In this document: piece after piece, positions 44,394-56,566 of the stretch
Layout of the letters: every line of letters starts with the position of its first letter
How positions within the stretch are numbered: position 1 is the first letter of the stretch
Origin: Erigeron canadensis
Taxonomy: Eukaryota > Streptophyta > Magnoliopsida > Asterales > Asteraceae
DNA length: 64,000 nt
Direction: 5' to 3'
NCBI RefSeq assembly: GCF_010389155.1
Contig: NC_057762.1
Coordinates: 8,171,513-8,235,512, forward strand
Program-made: the position numbers and the translations under genes
Notes under the pieces: generated by a model
Told to the model about the DNA's origin: nothing
Database searches by the model: none
What the model saw: only the letters and a program-made list of their open reading frames with translations

Positions 44394-45711
44394 TTATTCC
44401 CAAGAAAAAGAAAGAACTTCTGCTGCTTCATTTTCCAACAACCCTTTGGCCCGAACATGAATCATTCCAATCATATGATTATTGGTGTGGCTACTATTCA
44501 GTCGTGTTACATCTCTTAATGGAAGATCTGAATACGAATGCTGACTCAATGAACTATTGAACTGCAGAGTGGTCCTTGAAGGCTGCACCAAGTTTGTCGG
44601 GCCAGAATATGAAGTATGTTGTGTTGTGTGTTTTGACAGAAGAGAGAGAGCGCCCGTGGGTTCAACCAGAAGATAGGCCGATTCATCTGCGCTGATAACC
44701 CCTTGCTGAAAAGAGGCTTCAGAGAATGTTTGGTTGACTTTTTCAGAGTCATTGTCCAACAGAAATGGGAACTTTCTTTCCCTTGCGCTACGATAATGGG
44801 TGTACGAGTGTGATGGTATGCTCTGTTCAACTGTAAGATGCAATTTTTGGTTCAACCTTTTGTTATCGGGCCAGGTCCCGAATGTAGTCATGTGCGTTGG
44901 TGAACCACCAAAGCTCAGCAGTTTGGTACCTAAAGTATATACCACGGTATATCAAATATCATTAAACCATCTGCAACTTTTAAAAAACATAGATATAATA
45001 TGTCTTAGAGTTCGATCACAAACCTTGATCACTTGTGAAAAAGCTCCCATAATTCAGGTACATGGGTTCAGCCCTAGGTTTTCTTCTACGCCTGTTGTGT
45101 CCATCAAGACGTTTCCTGCAACTCCTCTTCACTTCATCAAACTCCCCAAGTGAATGAAACCTATCAAAATGGCTTAACGGGTTAAAGACCATGCTTGTAA
45201 TTAACAAAAGTAAACGTTTTATTAAACAAGTCTCTGACTCAACTCTCATTGGTGAAAGTGACTATCCCTCTAGTGTAGTAAGCATACAAATTATCAAAAA
45301 CTGATCAAGTTTGATTTAAACACAATATTTATATCTAACTAAAGGAATAATGAGAGCATACCTACTGCATTGTTGGCAAAACCTTTGTTCTTTGCCATCA
45401 ATAGTGACAACCGGAGTTTTAGAATGAGTTTCACAAACCCTATGGCGGCGATGATAGTCTCTGCAACCATTAAGGTCTGTTCTGCACCCGTCCACTAAAC
45501 AAGATACACGTGCCTCACTAGCAATCCCCCGTTGCTTCTTGGATGAACCAGAAGGAGAAGATGACATTGTAGGAAGTTTTTGCTCACTCCAGTTATTCAT
45601 TGTCCCTATATCCGCCTCCATAGATTGATTCTTTCCCATGATGACATTATCATCCAGCACATCGAGTCCAGTCAAGTCCCATGGCGATGAAGCATTGAAA
45701 ACCCAATCCAT
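44394..45711 (-). CDS. SPL: SQUAMOSA promoter-binding-like (SPL) transcription factor, miR156 target
   Basis: Three exons on the minus strand, 45711-45362, 45160-45024 and 44929-44394, join in frame across GT..AG introns to give 340 residues. The SBP domain spans about residues 70-146 (CLVDGC, then [28 protein letters not shown] and the basic [19 protein letters not shown], which is both DNA-binding and a bipartite nuclear signal). It contains the eight Cys/His zinc ligands. The exon 1/2 junction splits the codon of the Arg in CQQCSR, the conserved SPL intron position. SPL proteins bind GTAC cores and drive phase change, flowering and shoot architecture. The start MDWVFN with SSPWDLT suggests the SPL13/16-like clade. 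Exon 3 holds a miR156 site. Confidence 0.95.
44634..44653 (-). promoter_or_regulatory. miR156/157 target site in SPL exon 3
   Basis: The sense strand reads GCGCTCTCTCTCTTCTGTCA, which differs from the standard SPL site at one position (C for T at base 2). It encodes the typical ALSLLS peptide. miR156 would cleave or repress the mRNA in the juvenile phase. The mismatch lies outside the cleavage centre. Confidence 0.93.
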
Positions 45712-46520
45712 AATCTCTTGCCTTCTACGAGTATATCACAACTCACAAGGAGGTTAGTTAAACTATATTAATAATACTTACATAAACATTCAATATTACA
45801 GTAGTAATATATAAACTACTAATAGTTATAAACTAAGATATGTTTACCTTCTATTTCTATGTTTTATTTTATATTAGTAATAAACTAAGATAGACAAACA
45901 TGAGAATAATCAATTAAACAACAGTACAAAACACAATAGAATCTCATCTAATATGATTATCACATGGTAGCTACGGCACGCCCACAATCAGCAACCCACA
46001 CGGGTGGTGCTAGACACATTGTTAGAAGAACAGAACACCCTTTTATGTGTATGCATATGTGTAAACTAACATCTAAGGAAAAAAAAGCTGGAAAAGGCAA
46101 AAACTAGCTAGAGAACATGGGAGCAACTAATAAAAGTAGACAATCAGAAATTGAAAAAATAAAATCAACTTTGCTTTGTAACAAAAGGAGCCATAAAGCA
46201 CTTACATAAGCAAAGGAAAGTTGGTTTTGGCAGTTGATTCTTTATTGAAAACTGGTAATTAACAACACCACCTGACATGGATTTCCATAACACAAAGACA
46301 ATGGACTATTTAATAAGGTCTCGACTCAATGATGGGTTGTGATTACCAACATATTTTTAATGTAACAACATGCAGAAGAAGGTTGAAGGAGGACCATTTT
46401 GAGAAAGAGATTTTTGTAATGTTGTTCTCTGTCTTCCAAAAAATGGTCCCCCTTATTCTATGGTGATTCACAAGCAGTTTATAGATGGTGATGTTAATGA
46501 TTATCAAAAGCAACACTCAA
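45712..46520 (-). promoter_or_regulatory. SPL leader and upstream region, not resolved
   Basis: Sequence upstream of the SPL start on the minus strand. The leader is expected here and may contain an intron, but no splice pair can be assigned with confidence. Nothing else was recognised. Confidence 0.35.
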
Positions 46521-46550
46521 ACACAAAAACACACACATACACACACACAA
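46514..46550. repeat. CA microsatellite
   Basis: An imperfect run of CA units interrupted by single bases. Confidence 0.8.
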
Positions 46551-46924
46551 TTGAATTCACAAAAAGGTGAAAACTTTGATCATCTTTTTCCACAAAGACC
46601 AAGTCCCATTTTCAGAAATCTATTCTTTACCGAACCCTTTTGTGGTTATGATTTTATATATGATCTCTATACAATATGACCCTTTTGATTAAGATGACTA
46701 GACAACTGATCTAGTATATATTATCTGATTTTCTTAATTTACAAGTATTTATTACAATAAATTCTTGGAAGATATGATACTAGTGCAAAAAGACAGAAAC
46801 TAATCAATCTCTGATCTCACTCCAACTCAGTTGTCCTCCACTTGCTTACTTGGTGTCCTTGTCAATGTCATGATCAACAACATAAATAACAAACAGAAAG
46901 ATTGCAACAAAATACGTCTTTGCC

Positions 46925-47285
46925 TCTTCCTATTAAACATATTTTACTTTTCTAAATAGGATTTCGTTAACGGGATAAGTTGTACACGGTGGTCGATAAT
47001 TATTTTTAGTATGCCATTATTCAAATTTACTAATCACCGGCGGTAATAGCCCACAACCGCCACTTCCTGAGTTCGAGTCTTGCCAAAGGCAAATTTAAGA
47101 TAATCAAGGATTATGAGTTAGTTGAGATTCACTTGGATACTAGCCCGGGGGATTAATGAGTACCAAATAACAAACGGAATCAAAGGGTTCCTATCTAATT
47201 ACCTTATTTATTTATTTATTTAAATTTAATAATACTTTTAGATGTGTTAACTACAGCCTAAAGAGCTGTGGTTATAAACATGGGT
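46925..47285 (+). repeat. Possible tRNA-derived SINE
   Basis: GAGTTCGAGTCTTG near 47070-47083 resembles an RNA polymerase III B box, and GTACACGGTGGTCGA near 46982-46996 is a weak A-box candidate. No clear tail or target duplication is visible, so this is tentative. Confidence 0.25.
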
Positions 47286-47293
47286 ACTACAGT

Positions 47294-48379
47294 TAGGGGT
47301 GTTCATCAGTTCGGTTTTCAGTTATTTGATTTATTTGGTTCGGTTTTTTCGGGTTTTTTATTTTTATTTTTCAAAACCAAAACCTAATTCAAAATAGAAA
47401 AACCAAACCGAAAACCAAATTAGAATTCGGTTTGATTTTGGTTTAAAACCGAAAAACCAAATATGAAAAACACAAATTTACCATTTCTTTTTGTCTAAGT
47501 TGTGTTTAACCAAAATAGGTTCATAATTTCAATTTTCACTAAAGTAGTAAATTTAAACTTCAAGCACCATATGGATAAAACAAATAACATAAGTGAAACA
47601 ACTAAACTCTTGTTTGACATCGTTATTAAAAATTATTCATCAAAATTGAATTTATCTAATTTCAGAAAAATGTTACTCATAATAAATAAACAAATAGACA
47701 TAAAAAGTAAAAAATACATTAATAGTTGTCCATAAAAAAAGATATGAATTAAATATTTTTAATACTACATAATAGTAATACTAAATTTTAGACCCGTGTC
47801 CAACACTGGACACGAGACTTACGACATTATTAAAAATAGATATTAATACATGTAACTCATAAAAGCTTATATGTTCAAAGTTGAAGATATATGTAGATTT
47901 TATGTGTTTAAATCAAATGTCAAGAATGTTAAGCTAATAGAAAGAAAACTAATGTAAAAAAATAATATTGGAAGCATGTAGCCTCATTCGGTAGTTGAAA
48001 AACTTTTTTATAGACGAAATTTATTGTAATGTCTTTTCTCTTCTCATATTTGTCACATATTAACACCTTAGACCCCTTCTCGACTTAACTCGAGATACTG
48101 CGATGTACAATTATTCTTGTGTGAAAGCTGGACTTTGTAGATAGAAACCAATTTTAATAACATTGTAAAATAACTATTTTAGTTATTTGTTTTTTTTTTA
48201 ATTAAATAAAATTATATAAAAAACTAAATGGTGACATTATCGAGAGTCAATTTGATGAAATCGAGCGATATAATTGGCTAATAAGTCATAAGTTCAACTG
48301 TGTCTATTAATATTAAAATATTACAATTAGTCAATTACTATTAAGATCTTGATATATTTACATTAAATTTAATTTATTA

Positions 48380-48415
<36 letters not shown>

Positions 48416-48866
48416 ATAGAACATATTATTGGATATATATTAGTTATTATTTTATTGAATAATATTAGATATTATTCTATCGGATATATATTAGATATTA
48501 TTATTTATTTATTATATCGAAATTATTGGGTAAAAAGTGTAAATTTGTTATAGAAAACAAAAAAGTGTAAATTAAAGTCAAAATTGAAAATAAAAGTCAA
48601 CATTAAGAAATCGAGAGCTATGATTGGTCGATAAATTATTAGAGCAACTATGCTTTAGTATAATAAAAGATAAGTTATTCGGTTTTTTCGGTTTAATCAA
48701 ATTCATTATCCTTTACCCATGACCAACCAAAAACCGAATATATAATTCGGTTTTGGTTACAAACCAAACCTAAAACCAAATTCAAAAATGGTTTGGTCTT
48801 TTTAGATTTTTTAAACGGTTCGGTTTACAGTTTAACCGGGTAAAAACCAAACCGCGAACACCCCTA
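47294..48866. mobile_element. Non-autonomous hAT element with nested Helitron
   Basis: The ends are TAGGGGTGTTCATC and, inverted, TAGGGGTGTTCGCG. The 8-bp target duplication ACTACAGT is exact (47286-47293 and 48867-48874). Both facts are diagnostic of hAT. The subterminal DNA is full of CGGTTT and AACCG words on both sides. There is no transposase. About 890 bp of the interior is a later Helitron insertion, so the original hAT element was about 683 bp. Confidence 0.93.
47781..48670 (-). mobile_element. Non-autonomous Helitron nested in the hAT element
   Basis: On the minus strand the 5' end reads TCTTTTATTATACTAAAGC preceded by A. Near the 3' end there is a hairpin CGTGTCC..GGACACG (about 47796-47815), then GGGTCTAAAATTTAG followed by T. 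This is the A|T insertion pattern and layout of Helitrons, with the terminal CTRR changed to TTAG. The interior is AT-rich with a TA run at 48379-48410 and no coding sequence. Confidence 0.7.
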
Positions 48867-48874
48867 ACTACAGT

Positions 48875-50112
48875 ACTAGATGGTCAAGAGTTACAATAAG
48901 ATTGTTTAGTATGGAACATTTACTCACACCACTAGTTTATAATCTAATTATCTTTAATCTAATTGACCCAAAAGAGGTACAATACTTTGATTCTTATATA
49001 CTTGTTCAAATCATACCTCATTCGCATCATCTTCAAATCTAACAAATTAATTCCTGTCATACATTTTCAAATGTTAGGGTGATATGCTCATTCCTCCAAT
49101 CAAACACCCTAAACTAACAACAGTTCTTTACCATTCTTCGATCACATTTATTCAAGAGTCAAGACTGGTATGATGTCAACCCTTCTTGTCTTAGAAGCCT
49201 GTACCTCCAAAAGTTCACAGTAGATAATGTAATTTAAAGTAAAGTTTGAGGACTAATATGTAATATAAGTTAAAATGAAACTTACAACCTGACCCGTCCA
49301 AAAAATGGATAATACGCTTGGGCCTTGCAAAAAATGGATAATACGCTTGGGCCTTGCAATAAATTATTGATTACATCTAAATTGTTATGATTTTTTAAAA
49401 ATAATTTCTATCTTGACATGTTTAAAGAGTTTTTGCACATTTGGTCGTATTCATTTCACATTTGCACAAAAACATGTTTATAAGTTATATTGATAAAAAA
49501 AAACCTTTTGAAAGTTTAAAGTTAATTACATTGACCGGTATTTCATATTTATTTCACCGATAACACCAACAAAAAATACATTATTTTTCAAAAGATTTAC
49601 AATAAAAAATTTTAGTGAACCCGTAGCTCGGTCTACCTCTCATTTGTATGTGGTTCTAATAGTGATAGTGATAGTGATGTGAACAAATTTGATCACGAAT
49701 ACTATTTCACATATAAACATTAAATTATAATTTAAAGGTTCTTGTAGTTCTTTCATTCAAATGGTAATCACATAAACTTTTTCCCTATAAATACAATATA
49801 AAAATTTGAGCACAATGTTAAATAGATACTTATTTTTAATATTTGAAATTACTACTTTAGTTTTACTCTAGCAAAATCTTGACTATTACTTATCTTATAT
49901 ATTTTGTCAACTTTCACGTCTTAAATATTAATTAAATATATACTTTATTATACTTTTTATTTCTATAATTATATTTGTTTACAACGAATTGTTATACGAT
50001 ATATCTAAATCCGTCACATTTCAGCAGTAAAAACTGAAGCGAAACACATTCACACTGAATAACAATGTGAAAATATTGGAAACTCAATATGTATGCAAAA
50101 GTCAAAATATTC
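48875..50112. other. AT-rich intergenic DNA
   Basis: It contains a dispersed repeat shared with about 25560-25780 (49440-49650) and the short tandem duplication listed separately. Nothing else was recognised. Confidence 0.45.
49299..49356. repeat. 29-bp exact tandem duplication
   Basis: The unit containing ATGGATAATACGCTTGGG is present at 49299-49327 and 49328-49356 without a mismatch. Confidence 0.95.
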
Positions 50113-50378
50113 CTCCCTTCATTCCACTAAAAATATCATGTTTTGAATTTTCAAAGTTTAACGATTGCAACTTTGACATTAAATATTTTTTTTTTTGTGT
50201 TAGATGATACTTGATGAAAGTTACATGAATCTATTGTGTTTTAGAAGTATTTTTCAATGATATAATTTTCATCAAATTTTATATAACACAAAAAAATATA
50301 TTTAAGGTCAAAGTTTAAAGATTAAGACTTTGAATATTCAAAGTAAGACATTTGTAATAAGATGAAGGCGGAAGGGAG
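50113..50378. mobile_element. Stowaway-like MITE
   Basis: The ends CTCCCTTCATTCC and, inverted, CTCCCTTCCGCC, with long inverted subterminal similarity (TTTGAATTTTCAAAG on the left against CTTTGAATATTCAAAG on the right). TA follows on the right, and the left TA is degraded. The size of about 266 bp fits the family. Confidence 0.75.
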
Positions 50379-50551
50379 TAATGTTTTTTATCCAAACTAA
50401 CTTGTATGTATGTTTTTTTATTAATTATTTATTGATAGGCTTCACACTATTAGTTTTTATATTAATGTGTGTGTGGCTTGAATCCCTCTACGTACTGTAG
50501 TCCAAGTTTGATTGAAAACTCGCTTTTCTTTTTTCCAATACATATTTTTTT

Positions 50552-51722
50552 TCTCTAAGGGAAGAGCGCTTGAGATGGTTTGGCCATGTTAGGAGAAAGG
50601 ATGAAACTGCACCACTAAGGAGAGCGGAGTCTATTCATGTGGACGGCATACGAAGAAGGGGACGACCAAAGATGAGGTGGGAGGATCGATTAGCGAAGGA
50701 TCTAATTGAACTTGGTCTGTCGGAGGACATGACATCGGATAGGACGGCATGGAGAACTAGGATTAGAGTAGAATAGTAGGTTTAGGTAGGACTTTTGGAC
50801 GACCTAGATAGTCTTCTTTTCCCATATTGCCTTGCCAAAGGAGGTTTGTGAGGGTTTGGCCTAGAGAAATGGCTTAGCTACGCTACAGAGGACTTTGACG
50901 TGACAGGAAGAGTGGTAGGTAGATGGAGGTGGAAGTACGGAATTCCGAATGCGTTAGAGGAGCTTCCAGGTAAATGTAGTGGAATGAGAGGGTAAGGCAT
51001 ATGGGTTTTAGATTAAGTAGACTTTTTATTTAGATTTTGGTTCTCTGTGACCTTTCGTAGGGGTTTTTGGCCTTGAGTCTCGAGAGGCCTAAACCGAGGG
51101 GGGAGGTTACTCTTGTGTTTGTTTCCCCCAAGATGGCTGTCGGAGGACATGACCAATGAGAGTTTATCTAGAGGACCAGGGGTTTAGGACTAGTTTATTG
51201 GTTTAGAAGAGCAGGTGAGAGGATTAGGATTAGGATAGCTAGGTGGCCTAAGGTCCTTTTTTCCATAGGTTGTTTAGAAGTAGTTACTGCCTTGGCTCAA
51301 TCGGGATCTTTTCAGGTTTTGTCTTTTCTTATTTATTTGTATGTTTGTCTTGTTGTTTCCCACTACTTGTTCGAGTTACGTATTAGTTTGCTACTTTTAT
51401 GTTGTTTAATATGCCTAATATGGTTGCTTTCGTATTTGTATTTGTATTGTCAAACATGTTTATAAGATATCAGTAGGACGCATGAGTGATAAACGTTCGA
51501 CCCGCATAGTAGCCGGACCCAACAGACAGGTATTGCTTCTTTTCAGATTCTCGGCAGACAGGTATGATTTTCTAAACATTTCTCATTTTCCGTCTTGCAC
51601 TCCTTTGTGACCGGAGGTCCCTATGGAAGCAGTCTCTCTACCTTTGTGTTTGAGGTAAGACTGTCTACAGCTTACCTCCCCCATACCCCGCGCAGAGATT
51701 GGGTCCTGTTGTTGTTGTTGTG
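50552..51722 (+). mobile_element. RTE-type LINE, 5'-truncated, with 3' end
   Basis: The left end retains the last about 73 codons of the reverse transcriptase ORF (LRWFGHVRRKDETAPLRR, then RRRGRPKMRWEDRL and ending at 50776). This is the conserved C-terminus of plant RTE-clade proteins. The 3' untranslated part follows and ends in a GTT microsatellite (51707-51720). The rest of ORF2 was lost at the 5' end, as expected of incomplete target-primed reverse transcription. It is the best reference in the window for the three shorter copies at 1602, 22690 and 28605. Confidence 0.9.
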
Positions 51723-52059
51723 ATATTTTTTTCTCTAGTTCTTAGTTATCTTTTGTGTCAACAAGTTAGTAATAAAAATCTTATGAGTTATAAGGTTTTT
51801 ATCTAATGTTCCACCACATACTTCGCTATTAATTTTGTAGATTCTTCTAGTTATGGTAATGATTATTCAGCTAAATTGGTTGAAAAAATTTGGGTTAATT
51901 GATTTAGCTGGTTGAAATACGTGAAAGACTAAAGAAACTGTTTCGAAAAAAGTCTGCAAATCGGTATGATATATAATGTTAACTTTGACTAGTGTTAGAG
52001 ATCAAACCAACAGATTTGTGTATGTCAAACCCAAGTGTTACGTACGGTGGCCCATAGCT
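51723..52059. other. Intergenic DNA, nothing recognised
   Basis: No gene or repeat end was recognised. Confidence 0.4.
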
Positions 52060-52560
52060 CAAAGAGTTTTTAGTGTGTAGACTCGAGTTCAACCCGTTGT
52101 ATCTTTAATATGGCTCGAGTTTGGCTCGGAAAGCTCGAAAAAGGCTCAAGTTTAACTTATGTTTATAAACATGACTCGAGCTCGGCTCGATAAGCTCGGA
52201 AATATATATACAATACAATTTAAATAAATCATATCTTAAAAAATCAAAACAAAGTGTCAGACATATTAGAGTTAACATATTAAATATATCAAGTATAACA
52301 AAATTTGTATAATAGCCTTGTAAAATTAGAAATTTACTATTTAAGAATTATATATAAAAATTTACATAATATATAGAAAGCTTGAAAAACTCGATAAGTA
52401 TTCGAGACGAGCTATGTAAAGCTCGAGTTCGACACGATAATTATTTCGAGCCTGGATTTAGGGCTTGGTTTGGGACTCGTGCTTGATAATAGTTCGACTC
52501 GATCGAGTCAAGCTCAAGTTGCTCAAAAAAAGCTCGACTCGATGGCAGCCAGCCATAAGC
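52060..52560. repeat. hAT-like MITE rich in GCTCGA words
   Basis: Dense AGCTCG, GGCTCG and CTCGAG words occur at both ends around an AT-rich middle, in opposite orientations (for example GGCTCGAGTTTGGCTCG on the left and AGCTCGACTCGATGGC on the right). This layout is typical of a common plant MITE class. No target duplication could be fixed. Confidence 0.4.
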
Positions 52561-52802
52561 CCATAATGATACCAAGAAAAATCAAGATTCAAAACAAACA
52601 TCCCCTAAATTGACTTTTCAAATTGACTTTTATATACCGTAAAAAAACAAAAGATTTTTCAAAAAAATAGTCATTTCCTATAATTATAGTAGCTAATTAC
52701 ACCCGAGTAATACTTGGATACTTTTAAAATATGTTGTCATATTACAATATAAAAGAATAGTGGTAAATAAAATTTGATAAACTATTTATATCTATATCTG
52801 TA

Positions 52803-52920
52803 TCTATACTACTCTATAAAGCAAAAAGAAATGTTGACTCATATTTTACAAACGGTTTCTTACTAACTGACGTGGAAACTTGTGTGGCCCATCCACATCA
52901 TCCAGTATTAACTAAATAAG
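52803..52920 (+). mobile_element. Helitron 5' terminus
   Basis: TCTATACTACTCTATAAAGC starting after A at 52802 is a typical plant Helitron 5' end. About 100 bp of the following sequence recurs inverted at about 61465-61575. The 3' end of this element was not found. It probably lies beyond the FAR1-like fragment, past 59.7 kb. Confidence 0.6.
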
Positions 52921-53168
52921 ATTAACCTAGGTGAAATAACCCTACACTAATTTTCCCTCTAATAATATGGGTTACAGCATAATGGTCGACACAAATTTAC
53001 CTATCAACATGAATCACGCTTCAACTCTTTCTTCTCCGTTACATGATGAAGAGCTATTATCGGATTGCTCATCCTTTCTTTCTTCCCCCGTTAGATGATG
53101 ATCATGGGTTGTTAACAGGTTTCGATAAAGGATTATTTTTGGATTCTGATCAAGAGATATTAACTGAT

Positions 53169-53671
53169 TGTTGGTGCATTTCCGGGTGACAACTTCATTA
53201 TAAAAGTTTATCTTGAGTCATTTGTATATGTAATTATTAAACGTTTTGTTTTGTATGTAATAAGGTCAAAAACGACCAAATTAATCGAAACGGTAACTAG
53301 ATCGGTCTAGGATGATCTAGGTTGGTCTAGGTCGACCTTGGAGGTCTAGCTAGACCTCAATGGGCCGAAATATTCATGGATTCGTGTCTTGAGGTATAGG
53401 TTCGGTCCATATTAGATTAGTATAAATAGGAGATTAAAACTTATGCTTAACGTGAATCTCTCTAGTTCGTTTTTTCGGTATTTTGTAAGCTCGTGTGTTA
53501 ATTGTAATCGGTATTACCGAATTAATACAAGGCTTTGTTTTTATCATTCGTATATTGTTCATTGTTCGTGTATTCGGTTTACCGATTATTGTTGATTGGT
53601 AGTGTTCGAGATTTTCCGCACTCAAACACTAGTTATCTAATCTCGTAGATCCGGTGGCTAAGGGACTTTCA
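53169..53671 (+). repeat. 5' LTR of the non-autonomous element
   Basis: A 503-bp repeat, TG..CA, followed by the primer-binding site at 53674. It contains a TATAAATAGG box near 53423. Confidence 0.9.
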
Positions 53672-55716
53672 ATTGGTATCAGAGCTTCAGATCGTGTATT
53701 GGTTCGGGGTAAGAATTTCAACAATAGTGAGCCGCTCGTACAAACTCAAGTTCGACCAAGGTTTAGCTCGTGCTAGGTCTAGCTCGACCAAGGTCTAGCT
53801 CGACCTTCTTGCCGATCAAGTTATCTTCCTTTCGATTCCTTGTCCTATATATACTAATCGACTCATTTTGTAATTTCTTTAGAAGGTTTGGTTTAAGTTA
53901 AAATCTTTGAAACTCTTAGACTTGGTTTTTAAATTCAAAACTTTCTTGAGTTCGGATTTGAAGCTTCGTCTTTCGAATTTTGAACTTGTGTACTTAAACA
54001 ATCTTAAGTTCTTACAACGTTACGGTTTTTATGTTTCGGTTTTTATGGTATGTTCGACCAAGGTCTAGCTAGACCAAGGTCTAGCTTGACCGAGGTCTAG
54101 CTCGACCAAGGTCCAGTTCGGTTTAATTGGCTAATGAATCTTTCGGTTTTGCTCAAGTTTAGGTCTGAAATTCTCCGACTATTTTCTTGAACTCATAAAC
54201 TCACATGAGTTAAGGTTTGAAATGTGTCTTTTGAGTTTTGGACATGTAAACTTGAACATCGTTACGTTCTGAAATTATCCTTGAATTGAGGAACTTGTAA
54301 TCTTGGTTAGCTTAGGTCAAACTTGTTTGAGTTTTAAACTTGAAAACTCATTTGAGTTTTGGTTTGAAACTTTGTATTCGAGTTTGGGACTTGTAAGCTT
54401 GGTCAAGTTTAGGTTCTAAACTTATCCTTTTAAATCATTGATGGCTCGAGGTCTATCTTCAATAGAAGATTCTAGGAAATCTCAGAGAAAAATCAAGATC
54501 AGGCCAAAAAGGTTGTTCTGACAAGTAGCTACTGGGTTACCTCTTGATTACATATGTGAACAACCATGGGAAGATAAGAATGAGAGATCAGCTGAAACCA
54601 AAAACAAACATACTGGTTGTTTTAAGAATTTTGTAGAGAAAATGGGGGGGGGGGATAAAAATTTATAATCTTCCATGTTTTTTATACAAAATTTTGGTTG
54701 TTAATTTGAAATAAAGAAGATCATGAAGTTTTGACAGAGTTCAATCATGGTATCTTTCTGGTTTTGAATTCGTGTGACATGTGTCTGACCTAATTTTTGG
54801 ATCAAAGGCGCCTGATTATAGATTAGGTGATTCAGATGAAGATTGAAGACAAGGGTTGAAAGTCGATTAAACTGTAGATGATCTTTGTTGAGCTTGTGTT
54901 TAGGATTTTGTCTTAGAGCTTTTGGGATGAAATTAATCATATGTAGCCAAGTAGTTGATGATCAAACCTTTAATTTATGCCAATGATGTAGAGATGATTA
55001 ATCTGGGAACTGTGAAGGGGTTGCAGATTAAGTGGTTCTGTATGTATTTTGGAGATGCTTACCTCGAGGGGGAGATTTGATACAAAAGACGTCAGGTGAT
55101 TGGTGGATTCGTGAAGTTACAAGACAAAGTCAGACACTATGGGTTGAAGACATAGATCTTGTGAGTGTTGCGTATCTGAATTTCAGGTTACGAAATTACT
55201 TATCTTTGTGGGAGCTGATTAAATTCCATACTGATTGTTAGAGATTCAACTTCTCTGTCATATGCCGGTTAAGCTTGAAGATCAAATGGATTGAGCTATG
55301 TTGTCTTGCATGATATTTGTTATTGCTCGAAGAATTGATGATATCTGGATTGCTTGGAAGCAATGATTTATGGATTACTTTGAAGTAATGATATTTGGCA
55401 TGATAATATTGCTTGGAGCTTACATTGGAGGAGGTTACAGTTGAGGGGGAGAGTTACAATCTGTGTATTGGATTTGTTAGTTGTCATAAGGATACAAAAA
55501 TTTTGTAGTTTGAAGATTAGTGTGCAGCGCAAGAAGATTAAGTCTTACCGAAAAAAAAGGCCTGATATCATTGGTTAAATGGAAGTCTGTTGATGCAGAT
55601 TTTTTAACTAATGATTGTCAGAATTGGTGTCCGTTTCTGTTATTATTGCTTATGCATTACAAGTGAAGACTTTGAAGATCGATAAAACTTCTAAATGCTG
55701 ATGTCAAGGGGGAGTT

Positions 55717-56219
55717 TGTTGGTGCATTTCCGGGTGACAACATCATTATAGAAGTTTATCTTGAGTCATTTGTATATATAATTATTAAACATTTTGTTTT
55801 GTATGTAATAAGGTCAAAAACGATCAAATTAATCAAAACGGTAACTAGATCGGTCTAGGATGATCTAGGTTGGTCTAGGTCGACCTTGGAGGTCTAGCTA
55901 GACCTCAATGGGCCGAAATATTCATGGATTCGTGTCTTGAGGTATAGGTTCGGTCCATATTAGATTAGTATAATTAGGAGATTAAACCTTATGCTTAAGG
56001 TGAATCTCTCTAGTTCGTTTTTTCGGTATTTTGTAAGCTCGTGTGTTAATTGTAATCAGTATTACCGAATTAATACAAGGCTTTGTTTTTATCATTCGTA
56101 TATTGTTCATTGTTCGTGTATTCGGTTTACCGAATATTGTTGATTGCTAGTGTTCGAGATTTTCCGCACTCAAACACTAGTTATCTTATCTCGTAGATCC
56201 AGTGGCTAAGAGACTTTCA
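55717..56219 (+). repeat. 3' LTR of the non-autonomous element
   Basis: A 503-bp repeat matching 53169-53671, preceded by the purine tract and followed by the target duplication CTGAT. Confidence 0.9.
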
Positions 56220-56566
56220 CTGATCAAGGGTTACAGCATGATGATCGAGCACCAATATCAGAGTTGTCATCAAAAGTTAAGAATATTCAGAACTTTGAGG
56301 ATGATACTGAGTTAGTTATATCAATTGTTTTGAACGGAAGTTATATCTATTATAGGCTGCTGTTGAATTATTATCAATAAAAATATTGTAGCTTTAGATT
56401 AAAAATGCATATGAAAGATTCGTGTTAAAAAAAACTTGTTTTATATAATACTGAGTAATGTCACAACGTTGAAATGGGCTAGATTTTTCTTCGTTTGATC
56501 ATAATTTAAATGTTTTAATTCTTGTTGGTTGTAAGCAAAAAGAAACCAACTGTGATTTTACTTTAG

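Larger units (their letters stand above)
53169..56219 (+). mobile_element. Non-autonomous LTR retrotransposon (no gag-pol)
   Basis: Two 503-bp LTRs (53169-53671 and 55717-56219) start TGTTGGTGCATT and end GACTTTCA. The 5-bp target duplication CTGAT is exact (53164-53168 and 56220-56224). The primer-binding site TGGTATCAGAGC is at 53674-53685, and a purine tract AAGGGGGAG precedes the 3' LTR. The LTRs differ at roughly 15 positions, so the insertion is older than the copia element at 14079. The 2.0-kb interior has no gag or pol. It holds repeats of the GACCAAGGTCTAGCTCG kind (53755-53815, 54055-54115), which also occur in the LTRs. It depends on proteins from another element. Confidence 0.92.
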
